This document shows positions 7,526 through 14,434 of a stretch of 14,434 nucleotides of DNA, piece after piece (position 1 is the first letter of the stretch; every line of letters begins with the position of its first letter). The notes beneath the pieces were generated by a model. It did not search any database. It was not told the DNA's origin and was given only the letters and a program-made list of their open reading frames with translations. The position numbers were made by a program, and so were the translations under genes. This DNA comes from Salinarimonas sp051117315 (GTDB taxonomy: Bacteria > Pseudomonadota > Alphaproteobacteria > Rhizobiales > Beijerinckiaceae): the NCBI GenBank assembly GCA_051117315.1, contig JBNPEA010000083.1, positions 1-14,434 of the forward strand. Direction: 5' to 3'.

Positions 7526-8374
7526 ATGCGGATCGGAGCGATCGGGCTCGGGGCCATGGGACGGCCGATGGCCGAGCGGCTGGCCGCCGCGGGGCACGCG
7601 GTCACGGGGCTCGATCGCGATCCCGCCCGCCGCGCCGAGGGCGTGACGCCGGCGGCGGATCTCGCGGGGCTCGTCGCGGGCGCCGAGGCACTCCTCCTGT
7701 CGCTGCCGGACAGCTCGGCGGTCGAGGCCGTGATGGAGGCGGTCCTCGCGCAGGCCGCGCCGGGCCTTCTCGTGGTCGACACCTCGACCGCCGACCCGCT
7801 CTCGACGCGCGCCATTCAGGCCCGCGCCGCCGCGACCGGCGTCGCCTTCGTGGATGCGCCGGTCTCCGGCGGGGCGACGGGCGCCGCCGAGGGGCGGCTG
7901 CTGGCCATGCTCGGCGGGGCGAACGCGGATCTCGCCCGCGCCGAGGCGCTCCTCGCGCCGCTGACGCGCCAGGTCGTGCGCTGCGGCAGGCCGGGGGCGG
8001 GGAACGTGGCGAAGCTCGTCAACAACCTGCTCTGCTCGGCGCATCTCCTGCTCGCCGGCGAGGCGCTGGCGCTCGGCGAGGCCGCGGGGATCGACCAGCT
8101 GGCGCTCGCCGCCGTGCTCGCCGCGGGCTCGGGACGCTCGGCGGCGATCGAGACGAACCTGCCCGCCTGGGTGCTCTCCGGCACCTACGACAGCGGCTTC
8201 ACAATGGGGCTGATGGCGAAGGACGTGCGCCTCGCCCGCGCGCTCGGCGAGGCGGTGGCGGCGCTCGGGCCGCTCTCGCGCGCCACCGCGGCGAGCGTGG
8301 CGCAGGGGGAGGCGCACTTCGGCGCGGCGGCGGACTTCAACAGGCTGGTCGATCTCGGCCGGGGAGAGGCGTGA
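7526..8374 (+). CDS. NAD(P)-dependent beta-hydroxyacid dehydrogenase (3-hydroxyisobutyrate dehydrogenase family)
   Basis: Cytoplasmic oxidoreductase of the 3-hydroxyisobutyrate/tartronate-semialdehyde/sulfolactaldehyde reductase family. It interconverts a beta-hydroxyacid (or hydroxy-sulfonate) and its semialdehyde with NAD(P). It has 282 residues, the normal length is about 290. The Rossmann motif GLGAMG is at 7-12, the substrate loop DAPVSGG at 110-116, and the catalytic lysine K163 with N167 in NVAKLVNN. D30 at the end of the second strand favours NAD over NADP, though R31 follows. ATG 7526 is chosen for its GAGGGAGG site and because the Rossmann strand starts right at the N terminus; longer in-frame starts at 7460 lack support. 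Its stop overlaps the aldehyde dehydrogenase start by one base (TGATG). The pair probably acts in sequence on one metabolite: alcohol to semialdehyde to acid. The substrate cannot be named. Confidence 0.9.
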   Translation: MRIGAIGLGAMGRPMAERLAAAGHAVTGLDRDPARRAEGVTPAADLAGLVAGAEALLLSLPDSSAVEAVMEAVLAQAAPGLLVVDTSTADPLSTRAIQARAAATGVAFVDAPVSGGATGAAEGRLLAMLGGANADLARAEALLAPLTRQVVRCGRPGAGNVAKLVNNLLCSAHLLLAGEALALGEAAGIDQLALAAVLAAGSGRSAAIETNLPAWVLSGTYDSGFTMGLMAKDVRLARALGEAVAALGPLSRATAASVAQGEAHFGAAADFNRLVDLGRGEA

Positions 8375-9888
8375 TGCGGGCGGACATCCTGGCGAAGCAC
8401 TGGCCCGGCCCGATCGGCAGCCTGATCGACGGGGAGATCGTGCCGGGCGTGGGCGAGACGATCGGGCTCGTCTGCCCCGCGACCGAGGAGCTGCTCGCCA
8501 CCTATGCCGATGCCGGCGCGGGCGTCGCGGCGCACGCGCACGCCGTCGCCGAACGTGGCGGCGCGGCCTGGCGGGAACTCACGGCCTCGAAGCGCGGCGA
8601 GATCCTGATGCGCGCCGCCGACCTCGTCGCGCGGGACGCGGAGGCGCTGGCGCAGGTCGAGGCGCTCGTCGCCGGCAAGCCGATCCGCGACGCGCGCGCC
8701 GAGGCCGGGCGGGTGGCGGAGATGCTGCGCTACTACGCGGGCTTCGCCGACAAGCTCGAGGGCCGCGTCGTGCCCGTGGTCTCCGGCCATCTGACGCTGG
8801 TCGTGCCCGAGCCGCTGGGCACGATCGTGCAGATCACGCCGTGGAACGCTCCGCTGTTCACGGCGGGCTGGCAGCTCGCCCCGGCGCTCGCCGCCGGCAA
8901 CGCGGCGATCCTGAAGCCGTCGGAATGGACGCCCGTCACCTCGCTGATGCTGGGCCGGCTCCTGATCGAGGCCGGCGTCCCGGCGGGCCCGGTGAGCGTG
9001 GTGGCCGGCTTCGGCCCCACTGCGGGCGCGGCGCTCGGCTCCGCTCCGCGCTGCGGCAAGGCGGTGTTCGTCGGCTCGGTGCCGAGCGGGCGCAAGGTCG
9101 CCGCGCTCGCCGCCGCGGCGGGGCGGCCGTCGCTGCTCGAGCTGGGCGGCAAGTCGGCGGTGATCGTCTTCGCCGACGCGGATCTCGAGGCCGCCGCCAC
9201 CTGCGCCCAGGGCGCGATCTTCGCCGCCGCGGGGCAGAGCTGCACCGCGGGCTCGCGCCTCCTCGTCGAGCGGCCCGTCTACGAGCGGGTGCTCGCCTGG
9301 GTGGCCGCCGGCGCGGCGCGGCTGCGCGTCGGCGATCCGCTCGATGCCGCCACCGAGGTCGGGCCGCTGCAGAACGCGCGGCAAGACGCGAGCGTGCGCG
9401 CCACGATCGACGCCGCGCGCGCCGCCGGCACACGGCTCGTCGTCGGCGGCGGGCGCCCGGAGGCGCTCGGCGACGGCCCCGGCTACTTCGTGGCGCCGAC
9501 GATCTTCGCCGACGTGGCGCCCGACGCGGCGCTCGCCCGCGAGGAGATCTTCGGCCCGGTCCTCGCCGTCATGCCCTTCGACGACGAGGAGGAGGCGCTC
9601 GCCCTCGCCAACGGCACGGAGTTCGACCTCGCCGGCGCCGTCTGGTCGCGGGACGGGGCGAAGGCGCTGCGCGTGGCGCGGGGCCTGCGGGCGGGATCGG
9701 TGTGGGTGAACGGCTACCGCACGCTCTCGGTCCAGGCGCCCTTCGGCGGCATGCGCGGCTCCGGCTTCGGGCGCTCGTCGGGCGCCGAGGTGATGGCGGA
9801 GTACACGCAGGCCAAGAGCCTCTGGATCGAGACCGCGGCGACCCCGGTCTTCCCCTTCGGCTACGTGCCCGAGGCGCGCAACACGTAG
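8374..9888 (+). CDS. NAD(P)-dependent aldehyde dehydrogenase
   Basis: Aldehyde dehydrogenase superfamily enzyme of 504 residues that oxidises an aldehyde to the acid in the cytoplasm. The active-site set is complete: N158 in TPWNAP, E256 in LELGGK, C290 in GQSCTAG and E391 in EEIFGP, with the normal 34-residue spacing from E256 to C290. The cofactor strand KPSEWTP is present. The retained general-base glutamate argues for a hydrolytic enzyme (betaine/aminoaldehyde-type) rather than a CoA-acylating methylmalonate-semialdehyde type. The usual FTGS segment reads VGSVPSG. The C terminus APFGGMRGSGFGRSSG is typical. ATG 8374 overlaps the preceding stop and follows GGGGAGAGG; GTG 8371 lies just upstream in frame. 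Co-translation with the preceding dehydrogenase suggests that its substrate is that enzyme's semialdehyde product. A hairpin lies shortly after the stop. Confidence 0.93.
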   Translation: MRADILAKHWPGPIGSLIDGEIVPGVGETIGLVCPATEELLATYADAGAGVAAHAHAVAERGGAAWRELTASKRGEILMRAADLVARDAEALAQVEALVAGKPIRDARAEAGRVAEMLRYYAGFADKLEGRVVPVVSGHLTLVVPEPLGTIVQITPWNAPLFTAGWQLAPALAAGNAAILKPSEWTPVTSLMLGRLLIEAGVPAGPVSVVAGFGPTAGAALGSAPRCGKAVFVGSVPSGRKVAALAAAAGRPSLLELGGKSAVIVFADADLEAAATCAQGAIFAAAGQSCTAGSRLLVERPVYERVLAWVAAGAARLRVGDPLDAATEVGPLQNARQDASVRATIDAARAAGTRLVVGGGRPEALGDGPGYFVAPTIFADVAPDAALAREEIFGPVLAVMPFDDEEEALALANGTEFDLAGAVWSRDGAKALRVARGLRAGSVWVNGYRTLSVQAPFGGMRGSGFGRSSGAEVMAEYTQAKSLWIETAATPVFPFGYVPEARNT

Positions 9889-9902
9889 GGCGAGCCGGGC
9901 GA

Positions 9903-9931
9903 TTGCGCGCACGATCCCGCACGCCTATTCA
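9903..9931 (+). promoter_or_regulatory. Possible promoter of the FkbM-type methyltransferase gene
   Basis: TTGCGC (9903-9908) and TATTCA (9926-9931) are separated by 17 bases, each matching three positions of the sigma-70 boxes. This would start transcription near 9938, about 40 bases before ATG 9977. The -10-like box lies inside the loop of an inverted repeat (9913-9947). Evidence is limited to weak box matches. Confidence 0.3.
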
Positions 9932-9947
9932 GGGCGACGGCGGGATC
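9913..9947. terminator. Hairpin after the aldehyde dehydrogenase gene (terminator or operator)
   Basis: Perfect 8-bp inverted repeat GATCCCGC (9913-9920) and GCGGGATC (9940-9947). An inner CGCC/GGCG stem (9922-9925 with 9933-9936) is offset by a small bulge. It is followed by TCTCTTCC, a weak pyrimidine tract rather than a clean T-run. It could be an intrinsic terminator for the dehydrogenase pair. Because a -10-like TATTCA falls between the arms, it could instead be an operator for the next gene. Confidence 0.4.
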
Positions 9948-9976
9948 TCTTCCGGAAAACGACCAGGACCGTGCGC

Positions 9977-10708
9977 ATGTCGGCGTCGCTCATTCACAGC
10001 ATCAACAAGCGCGTCGCTCGGCTCGGGGCGAACCCGACGCTGGCGCGGCGCCACGGGGCCCTCTTCCTGCTCGACCGGCGCAACTGGATCGACAACCGCC
10101 TTCTCGCCCGCGCGCCATTCGAGGACGCGCAGATCGCCGCGGCGCGCCGGGTCGTCCAGGCGGAGCGGATCGACACGGTGCTCGACATCGGCGCGAATAT
10201 CGGCCTCTACAGCATCGTGCTCGGGCTGCTGCCGGCGGTCGCGGCCGTCCATGCGTTCGAGCCAGTGGCGCGCAACGCGAACCAGCTCGGCGGCAACGTC
10301 TTTGCGAATGCGCTCGACGACGTGGTGCGGGTTCATCGCCTCGCGCTGAGCGATCGGGAAGGCGAGGCGCAGATCCACGTCGACCCGCGTTCCACCGGCG
10401 TGTCGACGCTGGAGGCGGCGCAGGCGGCGCGTCGCGCGGGCGCCTATCGGGCGCAGGAGACGGTGCGGCTCGCCCGTCTGGACGACGTGCTACGCCTCGA
10501 GGGTGCGCGGGTCTTCGTCAAGATCGACGTGGAAGGCCACGCGTTGGCCGTGCTGCGCGGCATGCCGCGCCTCCTCGCGTCGAACGAGGTCGTGCTCCAG
10601 GTGGAGTTGCTCGAGACCGACCGTACGGCGATCGTCACCGCGCTCGACGAGGCGGGCTACCGGCTCGACGCGGAGATCTCGGGCGACGGCGTCTTCCGCC
10701 GCCGCTGA
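9977..10708 (+). CDS. FkbM-family methyltransferase
   Basis: S-adenosylmethionine-dependent methyltransferase of the FkbM (Methyltransf_21) family, whose members usually O-methylate sugars, polysaccharides or natural products. It has 243 residues. The SAM-binding motif LDIGANIGLYS is at 69-79, HAFEP at 92-96, a conserved LALSD segment at about 122-126, and the family hallmark KIDVEGHALAVLRG at 182-195. There is no signal peptide. ATG 9977 is preferred over GTG 9971 because AGGA (9965-9968) is 8 bases from the ATG and only 2 from the GTG. It stands alone: separated from the aldehyde dehydrogenase by a hairpin, and convergent with the peptide-transporter operon. No glycosyltransferase or polysaccharide gene is nearby to indicate its substrate. 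Confidence 0.9.
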   Translation: MSASLIHSINKRVARLGANPTLARRHGALFLLDRRNWIDNRLLARAPFEDAQIAAARRVVQAERIDTVLDIGANIGLYSIVLGLLPAVAAVHAFEPVARNANQLGGNVFANALDDVVRVHRLALSDREGEAQIHVDPRSTGVSTLEAAQAARRAGAYRAQETVRLARLDDVLRLEGARVFVKIDVEGHALAVLRGMPRLLASNEVVLQVELLETDRTAIVTALDEAGYRLDAEISGDGVFRRR

Positions 10709-10722
10709 CGCAGCGCTCTCGA

Positions 10723-10759
10723 CCGGCCATACGCGCGCGGGCGCATCCGGGGTGGCCGG
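10723..10759. terminator. Weak inverted repeat between convergent genes
   Basis: CCGGCCA (10723-10729) and TGGCCGG (10753-10759) form a 7-bp perfect inverted repeat with a 23-base GC-rich loop in the 58-base gap between two convergent genes. Position suits a bidirectional terminator, but neither side has a T-run and the loop is long. Confidence 0.25.
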
Positions 10760-10766
10760 CTCGGAA

Positions 10767-12407
10767 TCACTCCGCCGCCTGCGGACGCCCCAGATGCCGC
10801 CCCGGCGCTGCGGCGAGCAGCGTGCGGGTGTACTCGTGCTGCGGGTTCAGGAACAGCTCGCGGGTCGGGCCCTCCTCCACCACCTCGCCGCGGCGCATCA
10901 CCGCGATGCGATCGCAGATCTGGGCGGCGACGCGCAGGTCGTGGGTGATGAAGAGCAGCGCCAGGTCGAACTCGCGCTTCACCTGGTCGAGCAGCTCCAG
11001 CACCTGCTTCTGCACCGAGACGTCGAGGGCGGAGACCGCCTCGTCGGCGATCAGCACATCGGGCTCCATCGCGAGCGCGCGGGCGATGGCGAGGCGCTGG
11101 CGCTGGCCGCCGGAGAACTGGTGCGGGTAGCGATCGAGCGCGTCCGGGGAGAGCCCGACGAGGCCCATCAGGCGCCGGGCGCGGGCGAGCGCGTCCTCGC
11201 GGGAGAGGCCGAAATTCATCGGGCCCTCCATCACGGAGGCGCCGACCGTCCGGCGCGGGTTGAGCGAGCGGTAGGGGTCCTGGAAGACCATCTGCACGCG
11301 GCGGCGGTAGGGCCTGAGCGCCGTCGTCGAGAGACCGGCGATGTCGACGCCGGCGATCTCGATCGCGCCGCTCGTCGGGTCGACGAGCCGCACGATGCAG
11401 CGCGCCACCGTAGACTTGCCCGAGCCCGACTCGCCGACGACGCCGAGCGTTTCGCCCCGGCGCACGACGAGGTTCACGTCCTTGGCCGCGAGCACAGGCG
11501 GCTGCGTCACGCGCCCGAGGAGCCCCGTGCCGCCGTAGCCCTTGACGAGATCGCGGGTGCGCACGGCGACGTCGCCGAGGGCGGGCGTGCGCGCCGGCGG
11601 CTCCAGGCTCGGCACCGAGGCGATCAGCATACGGGTGTAGTCGACCTGCGGGTTCGCGAAGATCTCCGCCGCCGGGCCCTGCTCGACGATGCGGCCGTGG
11701 CGCATCACCACGACCTTGTCGGCGATCTCGGCCACGACGCCGAAATCGTGGGTGATGAACAGCACGCCCGTGCGCCGGCGTTCCTGCATCTCCTTGATCA
11801 GCTGCAGGATCTGCGCCTGCGTCGTGACGTCGAGCGCGGTCGTCGGCTCGTCGGCGATGAGGATGACCGGATCGAGCACCATGGCGGCGGCGATCATCAC
11901 GCGCTGGCGCTGCCCGCCGGAGAGCTGGTGCGGGTAGCGGTCGTAGAGCCCCTGCGGATCGGGCAGGTGCATCGCCTCCATGATGGCGATCACCTTCTCC
12001 CGCCGCTCCGCCGGCGAGAGGCTCGTGTGGATCTGGAGCACCTCGTCGATCTGGTCGCCGATGGTCATCACCGGATTGAGCGCGGTCGCCGGCTCCTGGA
12101 AGATCATCGCCATGCGCGTGCCGCGCAGGTCGCGCAGCCGCTCGGGCGATGCCTTCAGCACGTCCTCGCCCTCGAGCAGGATCGCGCCACGCTCCGCGTG
12201 GAGCTCGCCCTTGGCGAGGAGGCCCATCACCGAGAAGGCGGTGACGGACTTGCCCGAGCCCGACTCGCCGACGACGCAGACGATCTCGCCGGGGCCGACG
12301 TCGAAGCTCACGTCCTCGACCGCGTAGCGCCTGTCCGCGCCGGCGGGCAGCGCCACCGCGAGATCGCGGATCGAGAGGACCGGGCCGTCGCCCTGATGCG
12401 TGGTCAT
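10767..12407 (-). CDS. Fused dipeptide/oligopeptide ABC transporter ATPase (DppD-DppF type)
   Basis: Cytoplasmic ATPase of a peptide/nickel-type ABC importer, with two nucleotide-binding domains in one 546-residue chain, as in GsiA/YejF-type proteins. Domain 1: Walker A GESGSGKS 47-54, LSGGQ 162-166, Walker B ILIADE 182-187, H220. Domain 2: GESGSGKS 325-332, FSGGQ 431-435, VLIADE 451-456 followed by AVSALD (Ala instead of the common Pro), H489. Each half ends in the oligopeptide-transporter tail (NPQVDYTRMLIASVP at 252-266; NPQHEYTRTLLAAAP at 522-536). The ATG is preceded by GGAGG, and 10 bases separate it from the upstream permease. It is the last gene of the leftward operon. Both ATP sites look functional. 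The substrate (di- or oligopeptide, glutathione, or another small compound) cannot be told from the ATPase. Confidence 0.94.
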   Translation of the reverse strand: MTTHQGDGPVLSIRDLAVALPAGADRRYAVEDVSFDVGPGEIVCVVGESGSGKSVTAFSVMGLLAKGELHAERGAILLEGEDVLKASPERLRDLRGTRMAMIFQEPATALNPVMTIGDQIDEVLQIHTSLSPAERREKVIAIMEAMHLPDPQGLYDRYPHQLSGGQRQRVMIAAAMVLDPVILIADEPTTALDVTTQAQILQLIKEMQERRRTGVLFITHDFGVVAEIADKVVVMRHGRIVEQGPAAEIFANPQVDYTRMLIASVPSLEPPARTPALGDVAVRTRDLVKGYGGTGLLGRVTQPPVLAAKDVNLVVRRGETLGVVGESGSGKSTVARCIVRLVDPTSGAIEIAGVDIAGLSTTALRPYRRRVQMVFQDPYRSLNPRRTVGASVMEGPMNFGLSREDALARARRLMGLVGLSPDALDRYPHQFSGGQRQRLAIARALAMEPDVLIADEAVSALDVSVQKQVLELLDQVKREFDLALLFITHDLRVAAQICDRIAVMRRGEVVEEGPTRELFLNPQHEYTRTLLAAAPGRHLGRPQAAE

Positions 12408-12417
12408 GGGGTCCTCC

Positions 12418-13341
12418 TCACCGCTGCCCGACGCGCTTGGCGAGCTTCGGGTCGAGCCGGTCGCGCAGGGCGTCGCCCAGGATGTTCACCGCGAGGATGG
12501 TGATCGCGAGCGCGATGCCGGGATAGAGCAGGTTCCACGGCGCGATCTGGAAGAGGAGGCGCCCCTCGGCCACCATGTTGCCCCAGGAGGGCACGATCGG
12601 CGGCGTGCCGGCGCCGAGGAAGGAGAGGATCGCCTCCGTCAGCATGGCCGACGCCGCGACGTAGGTCGCCTGCACGATGAGCGGCGGCACGCAGTTGGGC
12701 AGGACGTGGCGCCACAGGAGCTTGGGCAGCGGCGTGCCGACCGAGACGGCGGCCTCGACGTAGGGCTCCTCGCGCACCGAGAGCACGACGGAGCGCACCA
12801 GCCGCACGACGCGCGGCACCTCGGGCACCACGATCGCGACGATCACCGTGACGATGCTCGCGCCCGACACCGAGACCAGCGCGATGGCGAGCAGGATGCC
12901 GGGGATCGCCATCAGCCCGTCCATCACGCGCATGACGATGGGGTCGAGCCAGCGGATGAAGCCGGTGAACAGCCCGATCAGGAGGCCGACCGCCACCGCC
13001 AGCGCCGCCACCGCGAGGCCGACGACGGCGGAGACGCGCGCGCCGTAGACGAGCCGGCTCCAGATGTCGCGCCCGAGATGGTCGGTGCCCAGCCAATGGG
13101 CGGCGGAGGGCCCCTGCAGGCGGCTCGCGGGGTTGAGCGCGGTCGGATCGGTGGTGCCGGCGAGTGGCGCGAACACCGCGGCGAGCGCGATCAGCGCCAG
13201 CGCGAGCGCGGCGATGGCCGCGAGCGGATAGCGCCGCACGGTGGAGACGAGCCCGGAGGCGGCGGCGGGGGCGGCGGGGGCCGGCGTCGGCTGGTCGGGC
13301 CCGACGGCTTTGCCGGCTGTCTTCTGGGCGACGGCGGTCAA
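12418..13341 (-). CDS. Peptide-type ABC transporter permease (DppC family)
   Basis: Second inner-membrane permease of the peptide-type importer, 307 residues. A cytoplasmic Ala/Pro-rich N terminus (about 1-35) precedes a first membrane segment (40-60). The DppC-family signature HWLGTDHLGRDIWSRLVYGA is at 82-101, then further hydrophobic segments follow at about 104-128, 143-175, 222-245 and 272-290. The ATPase-contact EAA loop EPYVEAAVSVG is at 192-202. The likely start is TTG: it overlaps the preceding permease stop by 4 bases (TTGA), and the family N terminus begins right there. An in-frame extension upstream exists but would read through the whole preceding permease gene in another frame, so it is rejected. 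No better ATG lies near the conserved region. Confidence 0.9.
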   Translation of the reverse strand: MTAVAQKTAGKAVGPDQPTPAPAAPAAASGLVSTVRRYPLAAIAALALALIALAAVFAPLAGTTDPTALNPASRLQGPSAAHWLGTDHLGRDIWSRLVYGARVSAVVGLAVAALAVAVGLLIGLFTGFIRWLDPIVMRVMDGLMAIPGILLAIALVSVSGASIVTVIVAIVVPEVPRVVRLVRSVVLSVREEPYVEAAVSVGTPLPKLLWRHVLPNCVPPLIVQATYVAASAMLTEAILSFLGAGTPPIVPSWGNMVAEGRLLFQIAPWNLLYPGIALAITILAVNILGDALRDRLDPKLAKRVGQR

Positions 13342-14276
13342 TAGCGGATCCTCGGGTCGAGCATGGTGTAGGCGAGATCGATGATCAGGTTCAGCACCAC
13401 GTAGATCAGCGCGAAGAACAGGATCAGCCCCTGGATGATCGGGTAGTCGCGCCGGGTGATGGCGTCGACGACGAGCCGGCCGAGACCGGGAATGTTGAAC
13501 ACGCTCTCGGTCACCACCACGCCGCCGATGAGGAGCGCGACGCCGAGCCCGATGACGGTGACGATCGGCACCGCCGCGTTGCGCAGCGCGTGGCGGAAGA
13601 GCACCGTGCGCTCGATCTGGCCCTTGGCCCGCGCCGTGCGGATGTAGTCCTCGTTCAACGTCTCGAGCACGCTCGCGCGGGTGATGCGGGCGATCAGCGC
13701 GATGTAGATGCACGACAGGGTCAGCGTCGGCAGGATGATCCCCTGCGCGAAAGCGGCCGGGTCCTCGAAGGGACTGGTATAGCCTTGCACCGGCAGGAGC
13801 CGCAGCTCGATCGAGAACACGTACATGAAGCCGTAGCCGAGCACGAAGACCGGCACGGAGAAGCCGAGCACGGCGAAGACCATCACCGCGCGGTCGATCC
13901 AGGTGCCCGAGCGCCAGGCGGCGAGCACGCCGAACGGCACGGCGACGAGGACGGAAAACACGATCGTGGTCGCCGCGAGCATCAGGGTGGGCTCGATGCG
14001 CTGGGCGATCAGCGTCGTCACCGGCAGGCCGGTGAACAGGCTCTCGCCGAGGTCCCCCTGCAGCACCTGCCCGATCCAGGTCAGGAACTGCTCCCAGATC
14101 GGCCGATCGAAGCCGAAGGCCTGGCGCACCGCCTCGATCTGCTCGCCCGTCGCGGTGTCGCCGGCGATGATCGCCGCCGGGTCGCCCGAGATGCGCAGCA
14201 TCAGGAAGACGATCACCGCCACCACCAGGAGGACGGGGATCGTCGAGAGGAGGCGCTGGACGACGAGCAATGGCAT
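13338..14276 (-). CDS. Peptide-type ABC transporter permease (DppB family)
   Basis: First inner-membrane permease of the peptide-type importer, 312 residues, the usual length. The N terminus (LLVVQRLLSTIPVLLVVAVI, about 3-22) is the typical first membrane helix with the RLL motif. The periplasmic part has GDPA (31-34) and LGFDRP-like GFDRPIWEQF (55-64). The EAA loop EDYIRTARAKG is at 209-219, and VVVTESVFNIPGLGRL (253-268) is the family C-terminal block. It ends in LDPRIRY. ATG 14276 is preceded by AAAGGA with 5-base spacing. It heads the visible part of the leftward operon and overlaps the next permease by 4 bases. The substrate-binding protein normally accompanying such genes is absent here and may lie further right, beyond the repeat at 14309-14434. 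Confidence 0.94.
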   Translation of the reverse strand: MPLLVVQRLLSTIPVLLVVAVIVFLMLRISGDPAAIIAGDTATGEQIEAVRQAFGFDRPIWEQFLTWIGQVLQGDLGESLFTGLPVTTLIAQRIEPTLMLAATTIVFSVLVAVPFGVLAAWRSGTWIDRAVMVFAVLGFSVPVFVLGYGFMYVFSIELRLLPVQGYTSPFEDPAAFAQGIILPTLTLSCIYIALIARITRASVLETLNEDYIRTARAKGQIERTVLFRHALRNAAVPIVTVIGLGVALLIGGVVVTESVFNIPGLGRLVVDAITRRDYPIIQGLILFFALIYVVLNLIIDLAYTMLDPRIRY

Positions 14277-14308
14277 GGCGGTCCTTTCCGTTGCCGATCG
14301 GCGGCCGT

Positions 14309-14434
14309 CGACCTCCCCCGAGGGGCCTCGGAAGGGGAGGTCGGCGGCCGAAGGCCGACGGGTGGGGGCGGACGGGCGCGCCGCTCGGCCCCACCAGTCC
14401 TCGCTCCGCTCGGCCCCCCTCCCCCGCGGGGAGG
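14309..14434. repeat. Second copy of the hairpin-chain intergenic repeat
   Basis: Inverted repeat CGACCTCCCC/GGGGAGGTCG (14309-14318 with 14334-14343) encloses a nested CGAGG/CCTCG. It is followed by GTCGGC/GCCGAC (14340-14359) and ends with CCTCCCC/GGGGAGG (14418-14424 with 14428-14434, loop CGC) at the window edge. The layout matches the element at 4717-4864: an outer purine/pyrimidine hairpin, a GC stem with a GAA-containing loop, a GACGG(G/A)TGGGG stretch, a C-rich CCCCACC stretch, a CTCGCT stem region and an outer hairpin. It lies upstream of the DppB-type permease and may run past the window end. Confidence 0.75.

Noticed and set aside
8185..9912. A 575-codon - strand frame opposite the aldehyde dehydrogenase gene
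   Set aside because: Arg/Ala/Gly-rich translation with no domain pattern. The + strand frame has a complete aldehyde dehydrogenase active site.
10503..12503. A 666-codon + strand frame opposite the fused ATPase gene
   Set aside because: The translation is a His/Asp/Arg-rich mirror of the conserved ATPase on the - strand, which has all nucleotide-binding motifs twice.
12418..14394. A 658-residue reading of the DppC-type permease extending upstream through the DppB-type gene
   Set aside because: The added N-terminal part is an out-of-frame reading of the intact DppB-type gene plus the repeat. The family match begins at the TTG at 13341.

Overview
The window is about 14.4 kb of very GC-rich, densely packed bacterial chromosome. 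Gene content, the strong G/C third-position bias and the protein sequences suggest an alphaproteobacterium, most likely Hyphomicrobiales-like. I cannot name a genus from the sequence alone. Coding density is high and many genes touch or overlap by 1-4 bases (ATGA, TGATG, GTGA and TTGA junctions), which points to translational coupling.

Left part, + strand, 1-6188: a xylose uptake and catabolism operon. It holds the 3' part of a sugar ABC permease (xylH), a single-domain sugar ABC ATPase (xylG), xylulokinase (xylB) and xylose isomerase (xylA). Together they import D-xylose and convert it through D-xylulose to xylulose 5-phosphate. The sugar-binding protein and any regulator would lie left of the window. 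Immediately after xylA comes a periplasmic di-heme cytochrome c peroxidase/MauG-family gene. Its 5' end is invaded by a 148-bp repeat made of five consecutive hairpins (4717-4864), so its start codon is ambiguous.

Middle, + strand, 6189-7404: a two-gene nuclease module that looks like an accessory insertion. The first gene is a RusA-family Holliday-junction resolvase with all catalytic residues present. The second overlaps it by 4 bases and appears to combine an N-terminal AHJR-like restriction-endonuclease fold with a C-terminal HEPN domain (RNxxxH motif). This pair has visibly more A/T-ending codons than its neighbours and a TTGACA box of its own upstream. It is the best candidate in the window for a poorly described system.

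Middle right, + strand, 7405-10708: a coupled pair made of a 3-hydroxyisobutyrate dehydrogenase-family (beta-hydroxyacid) dehydrogenase and an NAD(P)-dependent aldehyde dehydrogenase. Its substrate is not identifiable. It is followed by a FkbM-family methyltransferase with its own upstream hairpin/promoter region.

Right part, - strand, 10767-14276: a dipeptide/oligopeptide-type ABC transporter operon, transcribed leftward in the order DppB-like permease, DppC-like permease, fused double ATPase (DppD-DppF type). The substrate-binding protein is not in view and may lie to the right. The space upstream of the permease holds a second copy of the same hairpin-chain repeat family (14309-14434), cut by the window end or ending there. 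No tRNA, rRNA, CRISPR, transposase or phage structural gene is visible. No gene-free stretch exceeds 300 bases.
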